From: Kocuria tytonis | GTDB lineage: Bacteria > Actinomycetota > Actinomycetes > Actinomycetales > Micrococcaceae | Direction of reading: 5' to 3' | DNA length: 64,000 nt | NCBI RefSeq assembly: GCF_003226895.2 | Contig: NZ_PNJG02000001.1 | Coordinates: 744,001 to 808,000 of the forward strand | Translations under genes and position numbers: made by a program | Notes under the pieces: generated by a model | Databases searched by the model: none | What the model was told of the DNA's origin: nothing | What the model saw: only the letters and a program-made list of their open reading frames with translations | Shown: piece by piece, positions 9,764 to 18,515 of the stretch | Layout of the letters: each line of letters opens with the position of its first letter | Position numbering within the stretch: the first letter of the stretch is position 1

Positions 9764-10474
9764 TCAGCCTCGATCCTTCACCGGTGCGCCGCCCCTGGCC
9801 GACTTGCCGGCCTTGGACGTGTCGAACCCTCTTTCCTGGGCGTAGTCGCCCAATTTCTCGCGCAGAAGCTTGCGGCCACGGTGCAACCGGGACATCACGG
9901 TGCCGATGGGCGTGTCCATGATCTCGGAGATCTCCTTGTACGCGAATCCCTCCACGTCCGAGAAGTACACGGCCAGCCGGAACTCCTCGGGCAGGCCCTG
10001 CAGCGCACGCTTGACGTCCGAGTCCGGCAGGTGGTCCAGCGCCTCCACCTCCGCGGAGCGCAGACCCGTGGAGGTGTGCGACTCCGCGCGGTGCAGCTGC
10101 CAGTCCTCCACGGTGTCCGTGTTGGCCTGGCGCGGTTCGCGCTGGCGCTTGCGGTACAGGTTGATGTACGTGTTCGTGAGGATCCGGTACAGCCAGGCCT
10201 TGAGGTTCGTGCCCGGCTTGTACTGGTGGAATGCCGAGAACGCCTTCGTGTAGGCCTCCTGGACCAGGTCCTCGGCGTCGGAGGGGTTGCGCGCCATGCG
10301 CAGCGCGGCGGCGTAGAGCTGGTCCACGTACTGCATGGCGTCGCGCTCGAAGCGCTCGCGCCGCTGCTGCGTGGACTCTTCTCCGGCGGGCACCTCTTCG
10401 GGGTGCTCCACCGCCTGGGAATCGTGACTTCGGTGATCGTTCATCACGCCCAAGTCTAAGGCGGGGGGCGTCAT
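9764..10474 (-). CDS. sigR: ECF sigma factor SigR/SigH family
   Basis: An RNA polymerase sigma factor for the thiol-oxidative stress response, 236 residues. Region 2 spans about residues 50-115 ([30 protein letters not shown]). Region 4 spans about 155-205 ([31 protein letters not shown]). The ATG at 10474 has a GAGG site 7 bases upstream; a second ATG at 10444 would remove ten residues and is a plausible shorter isoform, as known for Streptomyces SigR. It is coupled to rsrA downstream. A promoter with the SigR recognition pattern lies about 75 bases upstream of the start, indicating autoregulation. Confidence 0.95.
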   Translation of the reverse strand: MTPPALDLGVMNDHRSHDSQAVEHPEEVPAGEESTQQRRERFERDAMQYVDQLYAAALRMARNPSDAEDLVQEAYTKAFSAFHQYKPGTNLKAWLYRILTNTYINLYRKRQREPRQANTDTVEDWQLHRAESHTSTGLRSAEVEALDHLPDSDVKRALQGLPEEFRLAVYFSDVEGFAYKEISEIMDTPIGTVMSRLHRGRKLLREKLGDYAQERGFDTSKAGKSARGGAPVKDRG

Positions 10475-10547
10475 CCGGGGTCCTCACCTGCTTTCCGTGA
10501 CCGCACGGGCATCGCGCACGTCCGTGGTGCTTCTGTACACCGTGGAT

Positions 10548-10575
10548 AACACGCACCGCGCGCGCGGGTATTCCC
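10548..10575 (-). promoter_or_regulatory. SigR-type autoregulatory promoter of sigR-rsrA
   Basis: Reading the minus strand, GGGAAT (10575-10570) is followed after 19 bases by GTT (10550-10548). The published SigR/SigH consensus is GGAAT, about 18-19 bases, GTT. It lies upstream of sigR with a leader of roughly 65 bases. The match is exact in both elements. Confidence 0.75.
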
Positions 10576-10652
10576 ACGGGCACCCCGCACCGCGACCGAT
10601 AGGATGAGAGCCGTGCCTACCCGGAAATGCCGGGACCACAAGGAGGAGAACC

Positions 10653-11189
10653 ATGAGCATTGTTCGTCGTCTCGCCCGCCCGCTGCTCGCCACCGGTTTC
10701 ATTGCCGGGGGTGTGGACGCGTTCCGCAACTCGTCGGCCACCGCGCAGCAGCTGGATCCCGTGCTGAAGGCCGTGGAGAGCGCCGCGCCGCAGCTGCGCC
10801 CCGTCGTCGCCAACCGCGCGGTGGTGGCCCAGGGCATCGCCGCCGCCCAGGTGACCGCCGCGTCCCTGCTGGCCGTGAGCAAGCTGCCCCGCCTCTCGTC
10901 CACCGTGCTGCTGGGCACCACCGTGCTCAACGGCTACACCCAGTACCGTTCCGCGGACGCCGGCACCAAGGAGGGCAAGGCCACCCGCCGCGCCGGTCTG
11001 CTCAAGAACGTGTCCCTCGCGGGCGCGGTCATGATCGCCGCCGTGGACACCTCTGGCAACCCGTCCCTCGCGTGGCGCGCCAGCCACCTCGCCGACGACG
11101 TCCGCAAGAACGCCGCCAAGGTGGGCAAGGACACCAGGAAGAAGCTGTCCGAGGCCGAGAAGGCCGTCCAGAACGCCGTCTCCCTCTAA
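10653..11189 (+). CDS. DoxX-family membrane protein
   Basis: A 178-residue integral membrane protein. Hydrophobic helices are visible near residues 10-22, 57-75, 83-95 and 118-130. A strongly basic, helical tail begins near residue 148 (VRKNAAKVGKDTRKKLSE). The SLAWR segment and the overall layout fit actinobacterial DoxX-family proteins, whose role is unclear but is linked to redox stress in mycobacteria. The start is set by AAGGAGGAG ahead of the ATG. It is divergent from sigR and lies 15 bases upstream of aroA, so it may lead the aroA-rsgA-hisN unit. Function beyond the family is not assigned. Confidence 0.82.
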   Translation: MSIVRRLARPLLATGFIAGGVDAFRNSSATAQQLDPVLKAVESAAPQLRPVVANRAVVAQGIAAAQVTAASLLAVSKLPRLSSTVLLGTTVLNGYTQYRSADAGTKEGKATRRAGLLKNVSLAGAVMIAAVDTSGNPSLAWRASHLADDVRKNAAKVGKDTRKKLSEAEKAVQNAVSL

Positions 11190-11204
11190 GGAGCGGTGCA
11201 GCTC

Positions 11205-12548
11205 GTGACGCGCAGCGGCTTGTCGCACCCCCGGGACCCGGCCCCGTGGCCCGCTCCCTCCACCCACGGGTCACCCGTGAGCGGAACGGTGGCGGTGCCG
11301 GGTTCGAAGTCCCTGACCAACCGGTACCTGGTGCTCGCGGCCCTGGCCGCGGGGCCATCGGTGGTGCGCAAGCCGCTGCACTCGCGGGACAGCTCCCTCA
11401 TGATCGCCGCGCTCGAGGACCTGGGCGCGGTGATCACCCCGCTTCCGGATCCGGGCCCCTTCGGTCCGGATCTGCGGGTGCAGCCCCTGCCGCTTCGACA
11501 CCCGCTGGACGGCGCCGCCCGCGTCGACTGCGGTCTCGCGGGCACGGTCATGCGCTTCGTCCCGCCCGTGGCGGCCCTGTGCTCCGGCACCGCGGAGTTC
11601 GACGGCGACGCCGCCGCGCGCGTGCGTCCCATGGGTCCCGTGGTCCACGGCCTGCGTCAGCTCGGTGTGCACGTGGTGGACGAGGGCCGGGGCACGCTGC
11701 CCCTGAGCGTCGTCGGCACCGGGTCCGTGACCGGCGGCACCGTGACGATCGATGCGAGCGGTTCCTCGCAGTTCGTCTCGGCGCTGCTGCTGTCCGCGGT
11801 GCGCTTCGAGAGCCCGCTGACCCTGCGCCACGAGGGCACGGGCGGCGGCGTTCCCTCCCTGCCGCACGTGGACATGACCCTCGAGGTGCTGCGCGCCGCG
11901 GGCGTCGACGCCCGGCGCGTGAGCGAGCGCGAGTGGCGCGTGAGCCCGTGCGCGGTGCCCGGTCTGGACGTGACGGTGGAACCGGATCTCTCCAACGCCG
12001 GGCCCTTCCTCGCCGCCGCCGCCGTCACGGGCGGCACCGTGGGCATTCCCGACTGGCCCGCGCGGACCACGCAGGGCGGTGACCAGTGGCGGCACATCCT
12101 GCCCCGCTTCGGCGCGGACGTCTCACTGCACAACGGCACGTTCACCGTGGCCGGTCCCCGCGAGCTGCGCGGCGTGGACCTGGACCTCTCCGAGGCCGGG
12201 GAACTCGCTCCCACCGTGGCCGCGCTGTGCGCGCTGGCCACCGGTCCCTCCCGGCTGCGGGGCATCGCCCACCTGCGAGGCCACGAGACCGACCGGCTCG
12301 CCGCGCTGCGCAGCGAGCTCAACGCCCTGGGCGGCGACGTCCGGGAGACCGCGGACGGGCTGGTCATCTCCCCCGCCCCCCTGCGCGGCGGGGTGTTCCA
12401 CAGCTACCACGACCACCGCATGGCCACCGCCGGAGCCATCCTGGGGCTGCGGGTCCCGGGCATCAGCGTGGAGAACATCGCCACCACCGCCAAGACCCTC
12501 CCGGAGTTCCCCCGGCTGTGGGCCGAGCTCGTGAACGCGCGGGACTGA
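11205..12548 (+). CDS. aroA: 3-phosphoshikimate 1-carboxyvinyltransferase (EPSP synthase)
   Basis: Shikimate-pathway enzyme that transfers the enolpyruvyl group of PEP to shikimate-3-phosphate. Clear motifs are GSKSLTNR at the N-terminus, [11 protein letters not shown], the [12 protein letters not shown] segment, [23 protein letters not shown] and YHDHRMA near the end. The length (447 residues) is normal. Two in-frame GTG codons are possible. The one at 11196 sits only 2 bases from the AAGGAG site, so the GTG at 11205 (11-base spacing) is preferred. rsgA follows after 4 bases, matching the aroA-rsgA order of mycobacteria. Confidence 0.95.
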   Translation: MTRSGLSHPRDPAPWPAPSTHGSPVSGTVAVPGSKSLTNRYLVLAALAAGPSVVRKPLHSRDSSLMIAALEDLGAVITPLPDPGPFGPDLRVQPLPLRHPLDGAARVDCGLAGTVMRFVPPVAALCSGTAEFDGDAAARVRPMGPVVHGLRQLGVHVVDEGRGTLPLSVVGTGSVTGGTVTIDASGSSQFVSALLLSAVRFESPLTLRHEGTGGGVPSLPHVDMTLEVLRAAGVDARRVSEREWRVSPCAVPGLDVTVEPDLSNAGPFLAAAAVTGGTVGIPDWPARTTQGGDQWRHILPRFGADVSLHNGTFTVAGPRELRGVDLDLSEAGELAPTVAALCALATGPSRLRGIAHLRGHETDRLAALRSELNALGGDVRETADGLVISPAPLRGGVFHSYHDHRMATAGAILGLRVPGISVENIATTAKTLPEFPRLWAELVNARD

Positions 12549-12552
12549 GACC

Positions 12553-13668
12553 GTGGCCGGCAGAACCTGGGACGAGTCCGACGTCCGGATCCGCGCCAAC
12601 AAGCGCGGCTCACGGCCACGCACCAAGCAGCGCCCGTCCCACGAGGATGCCGTGGTCGCGCGCGTGGTGGCGGTGGACCGCGGCCGCTACACGTGCGTGG
12701 TGGCCGAGGACGGACCGCAGCCCCGCACCGTGCTGTGCGTGCGCGCCAAGGAGCTGCGCCGGCAGCCCGTCGTGCCCGGTGACCTGGTGGGCGTGGTGGG
12801 TGACGTCACCGGCGCCCCGGACACCCTGGCCCGGATCGTGCGCATCGAACCGCGCTCCACCGTGCTCCGGCGCAGCGCGGACGACACCGACCCCGTGGAG
12901 CGCGTGATCGTCGCGAACGCGGACCGGCTCGTGCTCGTGCTGGCGGCAGCCTCCCCCACGCCGCGCACCGGGTTCGTGGACCGCGGGCTGGTGGCCGCGT
13001 GGGACGCGGACATCACCCCCGTGGTGTGCATGACCAAGTCCGATCTCGCGGACCCCGCCGAGTTCCTGCGCTACCTGCACGACCTCGACGTGCTCACGAT
13101 CAGCACCCAGCGGGCCACCGACCGGGGGCAGCGCCCGGAAGCCGGTCTGCACGAGCAGTCGCTGGCCATCTCCGAAGAGTCCCTGAACCGGCTCCGGGAC
13201 CTGCTGGACGGCCACGTCAGCGTGTTCCTGGGACCGTCCGGGGTGGGCAAGTCCACGCTGGTCAACGCCCTGACCGGGGCCGAGCGCGCCACGGGAGGCG
13301 TCAACGACGTCACCGGCCGCGGCCGCCACACCTCGTCCTCCGCCCGGGCCCTCACCGTGCCCGGCACGAGCCCCGGCACCTGGGTGGTGGACACCCCCGG
13401 CATCCGCTCCCTGGGTCTGGCCCACGTGGCGGAGGAGGATCTGCTCAACGCCTTCACCGATCTCGTCCCCGCCACCGCCGAGTGCCCGCGAGGGTGTCTG
13501 CACACCGCGGACTCCCCCGGCTGCGCCCTCGATGCCTGGGTGCACCGCCCGGAGGCCTCCCCGGCCGCCCCGCACCGGCTGGAGTCGCTGCGCAGGCTGC
13601 TGGCGGCGTCGCGCGGGGAGACCCCGCGCGGTGACAGCGAGAAGCGCCTCGGACAAGGGATAACGTAG
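12553..13668 (+). CDS. rsgA: Ribosome small-subunit-dependent GTPase A
   Basis: A circularly permuted GTPase that assists late 30S maturation, 371 residues. An N-terminal OB-fold (VVPGDLVGVVGDV) is followed by G4 (TKSDL) ahead of G1 (GPSGVGKSTL, near residue 227) and G3 (DTPGIRSLGL), the hallmark permuted order. The C-terminal zinc knuckle reads CPRGCLHTADSPGC. The GTG start lies 4 bases after aroA. The N-terminus has a basic extension (RIRANKRGSRPRTKQRP) usual for actinobacterial members. Assignment is firm. Confidence 0.95.
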   Translation: MAGRTWDESDVRIRANKRGSRPRTKQRPSHEDAVVARVVAVDRGRYTCVVAEDGPQPRTVLCVRAKELRRQPVVPGDLVGVVGDVTGAPDTLARIVRIEPRSTVLRRSADDTDPVERVIVANADRLVLVLAAASPTPRTGFVDRGLVAAWDADITPVVCMTKSDLADPAEFLRYLHDLDVLTISTQRATDRGQRPEAGLHEQSLAISEESLNRLRDLLDGHVSVFLGPSGVGKSTLVNALTGAERATGGVNDVTGRGRHTSSSARALTVPGTSPGTWVVDTPGIRSLGLAHVAEEDLLNAFTDLVPATAECPRGCLHTADSPGCALDAWVHRPEASPAAPHRLESLRRLLAASRGETPRGDSEKRLGQGIT

Positions 13669-13672
13669 ACCC

Positions 13673-14473
13673 ATGCGAGCACCCAGCAACTACACGGACG
13701 ACCTCCGCCTGGCCCACATCCTCGCGGACTCCGTGGACGGCCTGACCATGAAGCGGTTCAAGTCCCGCAACCTCACGGTGGAGACCAAACCGGACCTCAC
13801 CCCCGTGACGGACGCGGACCGGGAGGCCGAGCAGGTGATCCGGGCGCAGCTGGGGCGCGTACGCAACCGTGATGCCGTGATCGGCGAGGAGTTCGGGACC
13901 ACGGGTTCCGGCGGCCGCCAGTGGGTGGTCGATCCCATCGACGGGACCAAGAACTACGTGCGCGGCGTGCCGGTGTGGGCCACCCTGATCGGGCTCGTGG
14001 AGGACGGGCAGGTGGTGCTGGGGGTGGTCTCCGCCCCCGCGCTGAACCGCCGCTGGTGGGCCGCCTCCGGATCCGGGGCCTTCACGGGACGCTCGCTGTC
14101 CCAGGCGCAGCGCATCCACGTCTCGTCCGTGGCCACGCTCGCGGACGCCTCCCTGTCCTACTCGTCCCTCACCGGGTGGCGGGACCTCGGCGTGCGGGAC
14201 CGGTTCGTCGAGCTCACCGACCGGGTGTGGCGCACGCGCGCGTACGGCGACTTCTGGTCCTACTGCCTCGTGGCCGAGGGCGCGGTGGACCTGGCGTGCG
14301 AGCCCGAGCTCAACCTGTACGACATGGCCGCCCTCGTGCCCATCGTCACCGAGGCCGGTGGACGCTTCACTTCGCTGGCGGGACAGGACGGTCCGTTCGG
14401 TCCCAACGCGCTGGCCAGCAACGGCCTCCTGCACGACGCCGCCCTCGACGTTCTCGGCACACGCGAGAGCTGA
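13673..14473 (+). CDS. hisN: Histidinol-phosphatase / inositol-monophosphatase family protein
   Basis: A magnesium-dependent phosphatase of the IMPase fold, 266 residues. Metal ligands are visible in GEEFG and DPIDGTKNYVRG, and a third in EPELNLYDMAAL. The conserved RAYGDFWSYCLVAEGAVDL segment is typical of the HisN branch, which removes phosphate from histidinol phosphate in actinobacterial histidine synthesis. Generic inositol monophosphatase activity cannot be excluded from sequence alone. It lies 4 bases after rsgA and is followed by a strong terminator, so it ends the aroA operon. Confidence 0.88.
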   Translation: MRAPSNYTDDLRLAHILADSVDGLTMKRFKSRNLTVETKPDLTPVTDADREAEQVIRAQLGRVRNRDAVIGEEFGTTGSGGRQWVVDPIDGTKNYVRGVPVWATLIGLVEDGQVVLGVVSAPALNRRWWAASGSGAFTGRSLSQAQRIHVSSVATLADASLSYSSLTGWRDLGVRDRFVELTDRVWRTRAYGDFWSYCLVAEGAVDLACEPELNLYDMAALVPIVTEAGGRFTSLAGQDGPFGPNALASNGLLHDAALDVLGTRES

Positions 14474-14596
14474 GCGCGCCGTCCCACCGGGTGAATCCGC
14501 CCGGGCTCCCGAGCGCGCCGTGGGACTTCGGGGTCACGCCCGGTGGGCGGCACCCGGTCCGCCGGGATGGTCGTGGACCATGGGGCGGCATGACGA

Positions 14597-14632
14597 AGGC
14601 CCGTCACCGCTGCGACGAGCGGTGACGGGCCT
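14597..14632. terminator. Strong bidirectional hairpin between hisN and the DUF4190-type gene
   Basis: A perfect 15-bp stem, left arm 14597-14611 and right arm 14618-14632, with a 6-base loop, placed between convergent genes. No T-run follows. Confidence 0.85.
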
Positions 14633-14685
14633 GCCGTCCTGTGGCCGGTCGCGAGGCACCGGGCCGCACGACCTCGCCCCCGGAA

Positions 14686-15489
14686 TCAGGAGTTCACGGA
14701 GTCGTTGAGCGAGTCCTCGATGCACTGCTGGTACTGCGTCTGATCGTTCTGGGTGGCGTACTGGAAGCAGTCGCCCATGGATCCGAAGACCCATGCGAAC
14801 AGGGCGGCCATGAGAATGCCGCCGATCAGGGCGAGCGCGGACAGCACGATGCCCACGACGGGCAGTGCGGACGAACCCCGGCGGGACTTGCGGATCTTGA
14901 CCAGCCCCACGATGCCCAGCACCAGGCCCACGAGACCCAGCAGACCGCCCAGTCCGAAGAACCAGAAGGTCAGGATGCCCAGGATGCCCAGCACCAGGGA
15001 TGCGATGGCCAGGCCCTTGCCCGGCACGGGCCCCTGGTCGTAGCCGTACTGACCCTGACCGTTGTAGCTCTGGCCGTTGTAGCCCTGCTGGTTGTGGTCG
15101 TTCTGGTAGTGCGTGGGGTACCCGTTGCCGGACTGGGTGTCGTAACCCTGCTGCACCCCGTAGCCCTGGTTGCCGTACCCGCGCTCGTCCTGGCCCTGGA
15201 CGCCGTAGTTCTGGCCGCCGTACCCCTGGTCACCGTAGGACTGCTGGCCGTACCGGTCGCCCTGACCGTACTGCTGGTCCCCGTACTGCTGCGAGGCGCC
15301 GTACTGCGGGGCGTCGTCCTGGGCCGCGCCGTGCTGAGTACCCCCGTACTGCTGGTCCCCGTACTGGCCGTACTCGGGCTGCTGTCCCGCGGCGCCGCGG
15401 AAACCGCCCTCGGAGTGCTGACCGTACTGGGGCTGCTCCCGGTTCGACGCCGAGGAGGACCCCGACTGCTCGTTGGAACGCTCGTTCAT
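14686..15489 (-). CDS. Gln/Tyr/Gly-rich DUF4190-type membrane protein
   Basis: A 267-residue protein in two parts. Residues 1 to about 155 are low complexity, dominated by Gln, Tyr, Gly and Asn, with many QYG, QQYG and GYG units. The C-terminal part has two or three helices ([45 protein letters not shown]), a DUF4190-type arrangement, followed by a short tail with two cysteines. The start is the ATG at 15489, behind AAAGGCAGG; an upstream extension to 15663 runs into the ssrA terminator and is rejected. The cytoplasmic Q/Y/G tract looks prion-like or phase-separating. Biological role is not known. Confidence 0.8.
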   Translation of the reverse strand: MNERSNEQSGSSSASNREQPQYGQHSEGGFRGAAGQQPEYGQYGDQQYGGTQHGAAQDDAPQYGASQQYGDQQYGQGDRYGQQSYGDQGYGGQNYGVQGQDERGYGNQGYGVQQGYDTQSGNGYPTHYQNDHNQQGYNGQSYNGQGQYGYDQGPVPGKGLAIASLVLGILGILTFWFFGLGGLLGLVGLVLGIVGLVKIRKSRRGSSALPVVGIVLSALALIGGILMAALFAWVFGSMGDCFQYATQNDQTQYQQCIEDSLNDSVNS

Positions 15490-15654
15490 GGAAACGCCTG
15501 CCTTTCGGTCGTGGTGATCCGTGTCGCCCTCCAGTGTTCCACATCGGCCCACGCGGACCCGTGAGGTGGACCGGCCGCGAAGTGACCCCGGGACAGGCCC
15601 GCGTGGCACGCGTCCGATCCCGGGAGCCGGCAGCAACGGACCCGCCACGGCATG

Positions 15655-15687
15655 AAAAAACACCCCGGACCCGAAGGTCCGAGGTGT
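15655..15687 (-). terminator. Intrinsic terminator of ssrA
   Basis: On the minus strand a 12-bp GC-rich stem with one mismatch and a TTCG tetraloop is followed by six T residues (A-run at 15655-15660 on the plus strand). It is a textbook intrinsic terminator 23 bases past the tmRNA 3' end. Confidence 0.9.
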
Positions 15688-15710
15688 TCGTGACGCCCGC
15701 GGGCGTCGTC

Positions 15711-16078
15711 GGTGGAGATGGGGGGAATTGAACCCCCGTCCGATGCAGCATTGTCAGGGCTTCTCCGGGTGCAGTGTGCTGTCAGGTTTCTCAGTCCCGG
15801 TCATCTCGCACACGAGTGACCGCCGGACTCAGTCACGTGAAAGTCCCCTGAACGTCCGTGACGTACGTTCAGAGCAGTGACCTTCTAGCTGATGTCAGGT
15901 CCCAGGTCGAAGGTGAACCTGGGCTGACAGACTGCTCAGGCTACTTACGCAGCGAGAGCGAAGTCAGTGCGCTTGGATTTGGCACTTATATTTTTTGCAG
16001 AGAGCGTTTACGAGATAACTCTGCGTCCTCGACCCGCTTCCCCTGTCTCAACTCACATCGTCGAAACCGATCATCCCC
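15711..16078 (-). ncRNA. ssrA: Transfer-messenger RNA
   Basis: Rescues stalled ribosomes by trans-translation together with SmpB. The 5' end (minus strand from 16078) begins GGGGATGATCGGTTTCGACG, the conserved tmRNA opening. The 3' end carries the T-arm GGGGGTTCAATTCCCCC and an acceptor strand CATCTCC that pairs with GGGGATG over all seven positions, including one G-U. Only CC of the terminal CCA is encoded. The resume frame, minus strand 15983-15945, encodes the tag AKSKRTDFALAA followed by TAA; it ends in the ALAA degron. The region between tag and T-arm shows several hairpins, consistent with pseudoknots. It is followed by an intrinsic terminator. Confidence 0.97.
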
Positions 16079-16297
16079 GTATTCATTTTTCAATGAGCTC
16101 CCACGGTGCGGTGCGCACTCGGTACACCCTGCCGTGGGTCTCCAAGAGTACGTCCGCGCACGCCCGTCCGTCAACGGCGACCCCTTGCCCCATTCCCCAC
16201 CGTGCCCTACGGTGGGGCCATGTCCCGATGAGTCCATTGACGAATCCCCGCGCCCGAGGCCCGTGCCCGGCGGGGTCGCGACCATCCGAGGACACCC

Positions 16298-17922
16298 GTG
16301 AACCCACTGCAATCGCCCTTCCCCGTGCCCGGACGCCGGAACGCCTCCGTCCCCACGGCCACGACACCCGGGACTGCGGGCACCCAGCTCGCCGTGGACG
16401 GCGTCTCCGCCGCGTTCGGCGCCCACCGCGTCCTCACGAACGTCTCCTTCACGGTGGCGGGCGGCCGGCCCACCGGCCTGATCGGGGAAAACGGCTCGGG
16501 CAAGAGCACCCTGCTGCGCATCGCTGCGGGGTTGCAGACGCCTGACGCCGGCACCGTGCGCGCCGTCGGCCCCGGTGGTGCTCCCGTCCGCGTGGGCCTG
16601 CTGCACCAGGAACCGCCGTTCGCGCCCCGGGACACCGTGGCCCAGGCCGTGGCGGCCGCGGTGCGGCACGTGCGCGAGGTCGCCCGCGCCGTCGACGACG
16701 CCGCACCGGGGAGCTCTCCGGCGGGCAGCGTGCGCGGCTGTCCCTGGCATGGACCCTGCTTTGCGCCCCGGACGTCCTGCTGCTGGATGAGCCCACCAAC
16801 CACCTGGACGACTCCGCCATCGGGTTCCTCACCACCACGCTGCGGTCCTGGCGCGGTCCGGTGCTCCTCGCGAGCCACGACCGCGCGTTCCTGGACGCCA
16901 CCGTGACCTCGCTCGTGGACCTGGACCCGGCCCCGCGCCCGCACGCCACCACCGCGGACCTCGTGGGCGACGGAACCGGCACGGGCATCGGCGTGACCCG
17001 GTTCAGCGGCACGTACTCGCAGTACGTGCTGGCGCGGCTGGAGGCCCGCGAGCGCTGGGAGTACACCTGGCGGGACGAGCAGGATCAGCTCAAGAAGCTC
17101 CGCGCCGCCGTGAAGAACCAGCACACTGTGGGCCACGCGGACTGGACGCCCCGTTCGGAGACCAGGATGGCCAAGAAGTTCTACGCGGACCGCAACGCCG
17201 CGGTTGTCTCCCGGCGCGTCAACGACGCCCGCGCCCGGCTCGCCGCGCTGGAGGAGGAGCAGATCCGCAAGCCCCCGCGTGAGCTCTTCTTCCGCGGGCT
17301 CACGGCCGCCGACGGCGCCGCGGCGCACCGGTTGCGCGCCTCCGGGCCGGTGCTCAGCGTTGCGAACGCCGCGGTGGCAGGACGGCTGGCCCCCGTCTCG
17401 CTGACCGTGGGCGCGGGCGAGAAGTGGCTGCTCACGGGGGCGAACGGCGCGGGGAAGTCCACGCTGCTGCGCCTGTTCACGGGGCAGCTGCACCTCACGA
17501 GCGGCTCCGTGCACACCGCGCCCGGCCTGCGTGTGGGCATGCTGGGTCAGGACGACACCGTGGCACATGCCGATCCCACCCGCACCGTGGCAGCGGTCTA
17601 CCGGGGCCTGGTGGGCGAGGACCGCGCGAACGCCGTGCCGCTGGGCACCTTCGGGCTGCTCGCGGGGCGGGACGAGAACCGGCGGCTGGGCGAACTCAGC
17701 GTGGGACAGCGGCGTCGGCTGGCGCTGGCGGCCCTGCTCGCGGACCCGCCGCACGTGCTGCTGCTGGACGAGCCCACCAACCACGTCTCCCTGGTGCTGG
17801 CCACGCAGCTGGAGGCGGCGATCCCCGAGTACCCGGGGACCGTCGTCGTGGCCTCGCACGACCGCTGGCTGCGGCGCACGTGGAACGGCCGGCACCTCCG
17901 TCTGGAGGCACCGGCCGGGTGA
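16298..17922 (+). pseudogene. ABC-F family ATPase broken by an internal out-of-frame deletion
   Basis: Reads as one ABC-F protein in two frames. The first part, from a GTG at 16298 with GAGG 7 bases upstream, has the first Walker A (GENGSGKST) and Q-loop region. At about 16705-16712 the frame must shift for the signature ELSGGQRARL, Walker B (LLLDEPTNHLDD), the linker and the entire second domain (GANGAGKST, LSVGQRRRL, LLLDEPTNH) to be read to 17922. The helical segment that normally precedes the signature is also far too short. An out-of-frame deletion is therefore more likely than a sequencing slip. ABC-F proteins protect or regulate ribosomes; this copy should be inactive unless a frameshift is programmed. 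Confidence 0.82.
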
Positions 17923-17938
17923 CGCGTGGGCCGCGGGC

Positions 17939-18427
17939 TCAGCCGCGCATGTTGCGGTAGCGCATGGCGCGCTGGGCCTCGCGGTTGTCCTGCTTCTCGC
18001 GCAGGGTCTGGCGCTTGTCGTACTCGCGTTTGCCGCGGGCCACCGCGATCTCCACCTTCACCCGTTTGCCGTCCACGAAGTAGAGCGACAGCGGGATGAT
18101 GGTGTAACCGGCCTCGCGCGTCTTGCCCGCGATCTTGTCCAGCTCGGCGCGGTGCAGCAGCAGCTTGCGACGCCGCCGCGCCGAGTGGTTGGTCCACGAG
18201 CCCTGCAGGTACTCCGGGATGTGGGCGTGTTCGAGCCACAGCTCACCGCGGTTGTCGAACTGGCAGAACGCGTCCACCAGGGACGCCCGCCCCATGCGCA
18301 GCGACTTCACCTCGGTCCCCATGAGCGCCAGACCGGCCTCGTAGGTGTCGTAGATGGTGTAGTCGTGGCGCGCCTTCTTGTTGTTGGCCACGATCCGGCG
18401 GCCGTCATCAGCGTTCTTCTTGGCCAT
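17939..18427 (-). CDS. smpB: SsrA-binding protein SmpB
   Basis: Partner of tmRNA that loads it into stalled ribosomes, 162 residues. The conserved core includes [26 protein letters not shown], the HIPEY and [14 protein letters not shown] region and [30 protein letters not shown], with a basic C-terminal tail. It follows prfB on the same strand after 88 bases. It is close to ssrA, separated only by the broken ABC-F gene. Assignment is firm. Confidence 0.97.
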   Translation of the reverse strand: MAKKNADDGRRIVANNKKARHDYTIYDTYEAGLALMGTEVKSLRMGRASLVDAFCQFDNRGELWLEHAHIPEYLQGSWTNHSARRRRKLLLHRAELDKIAGKTREAGYTIIPLSLYFVDGKRVKVEIAVARGKREYDKRQTLREKQDNREAQRAMRYRNMRG

Positions 18428-18515
18428 CGGCCTGTTCTTCCCTCACTGCTCCCCCGCCCCGTGCCGCCCGGGTATCGCGCCCTACGGGCGCGGCCGGGAG
18501 CGGGCCGGTGGAGTC

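Noticed and set aside
15100-15480. A CRISPR-like or satellite repeat array.
   Set aside because: The repeats are short, in frame and encode QYG/GYG units of a protein; there are no spacers.
16298-17922. Two separate functional ABC genes instead of one broken ABC-F.
   Set aside because: The second part has no start codon and ribosome-binding site before its signature motif, and the motif order is that of a single ABC-F chain.
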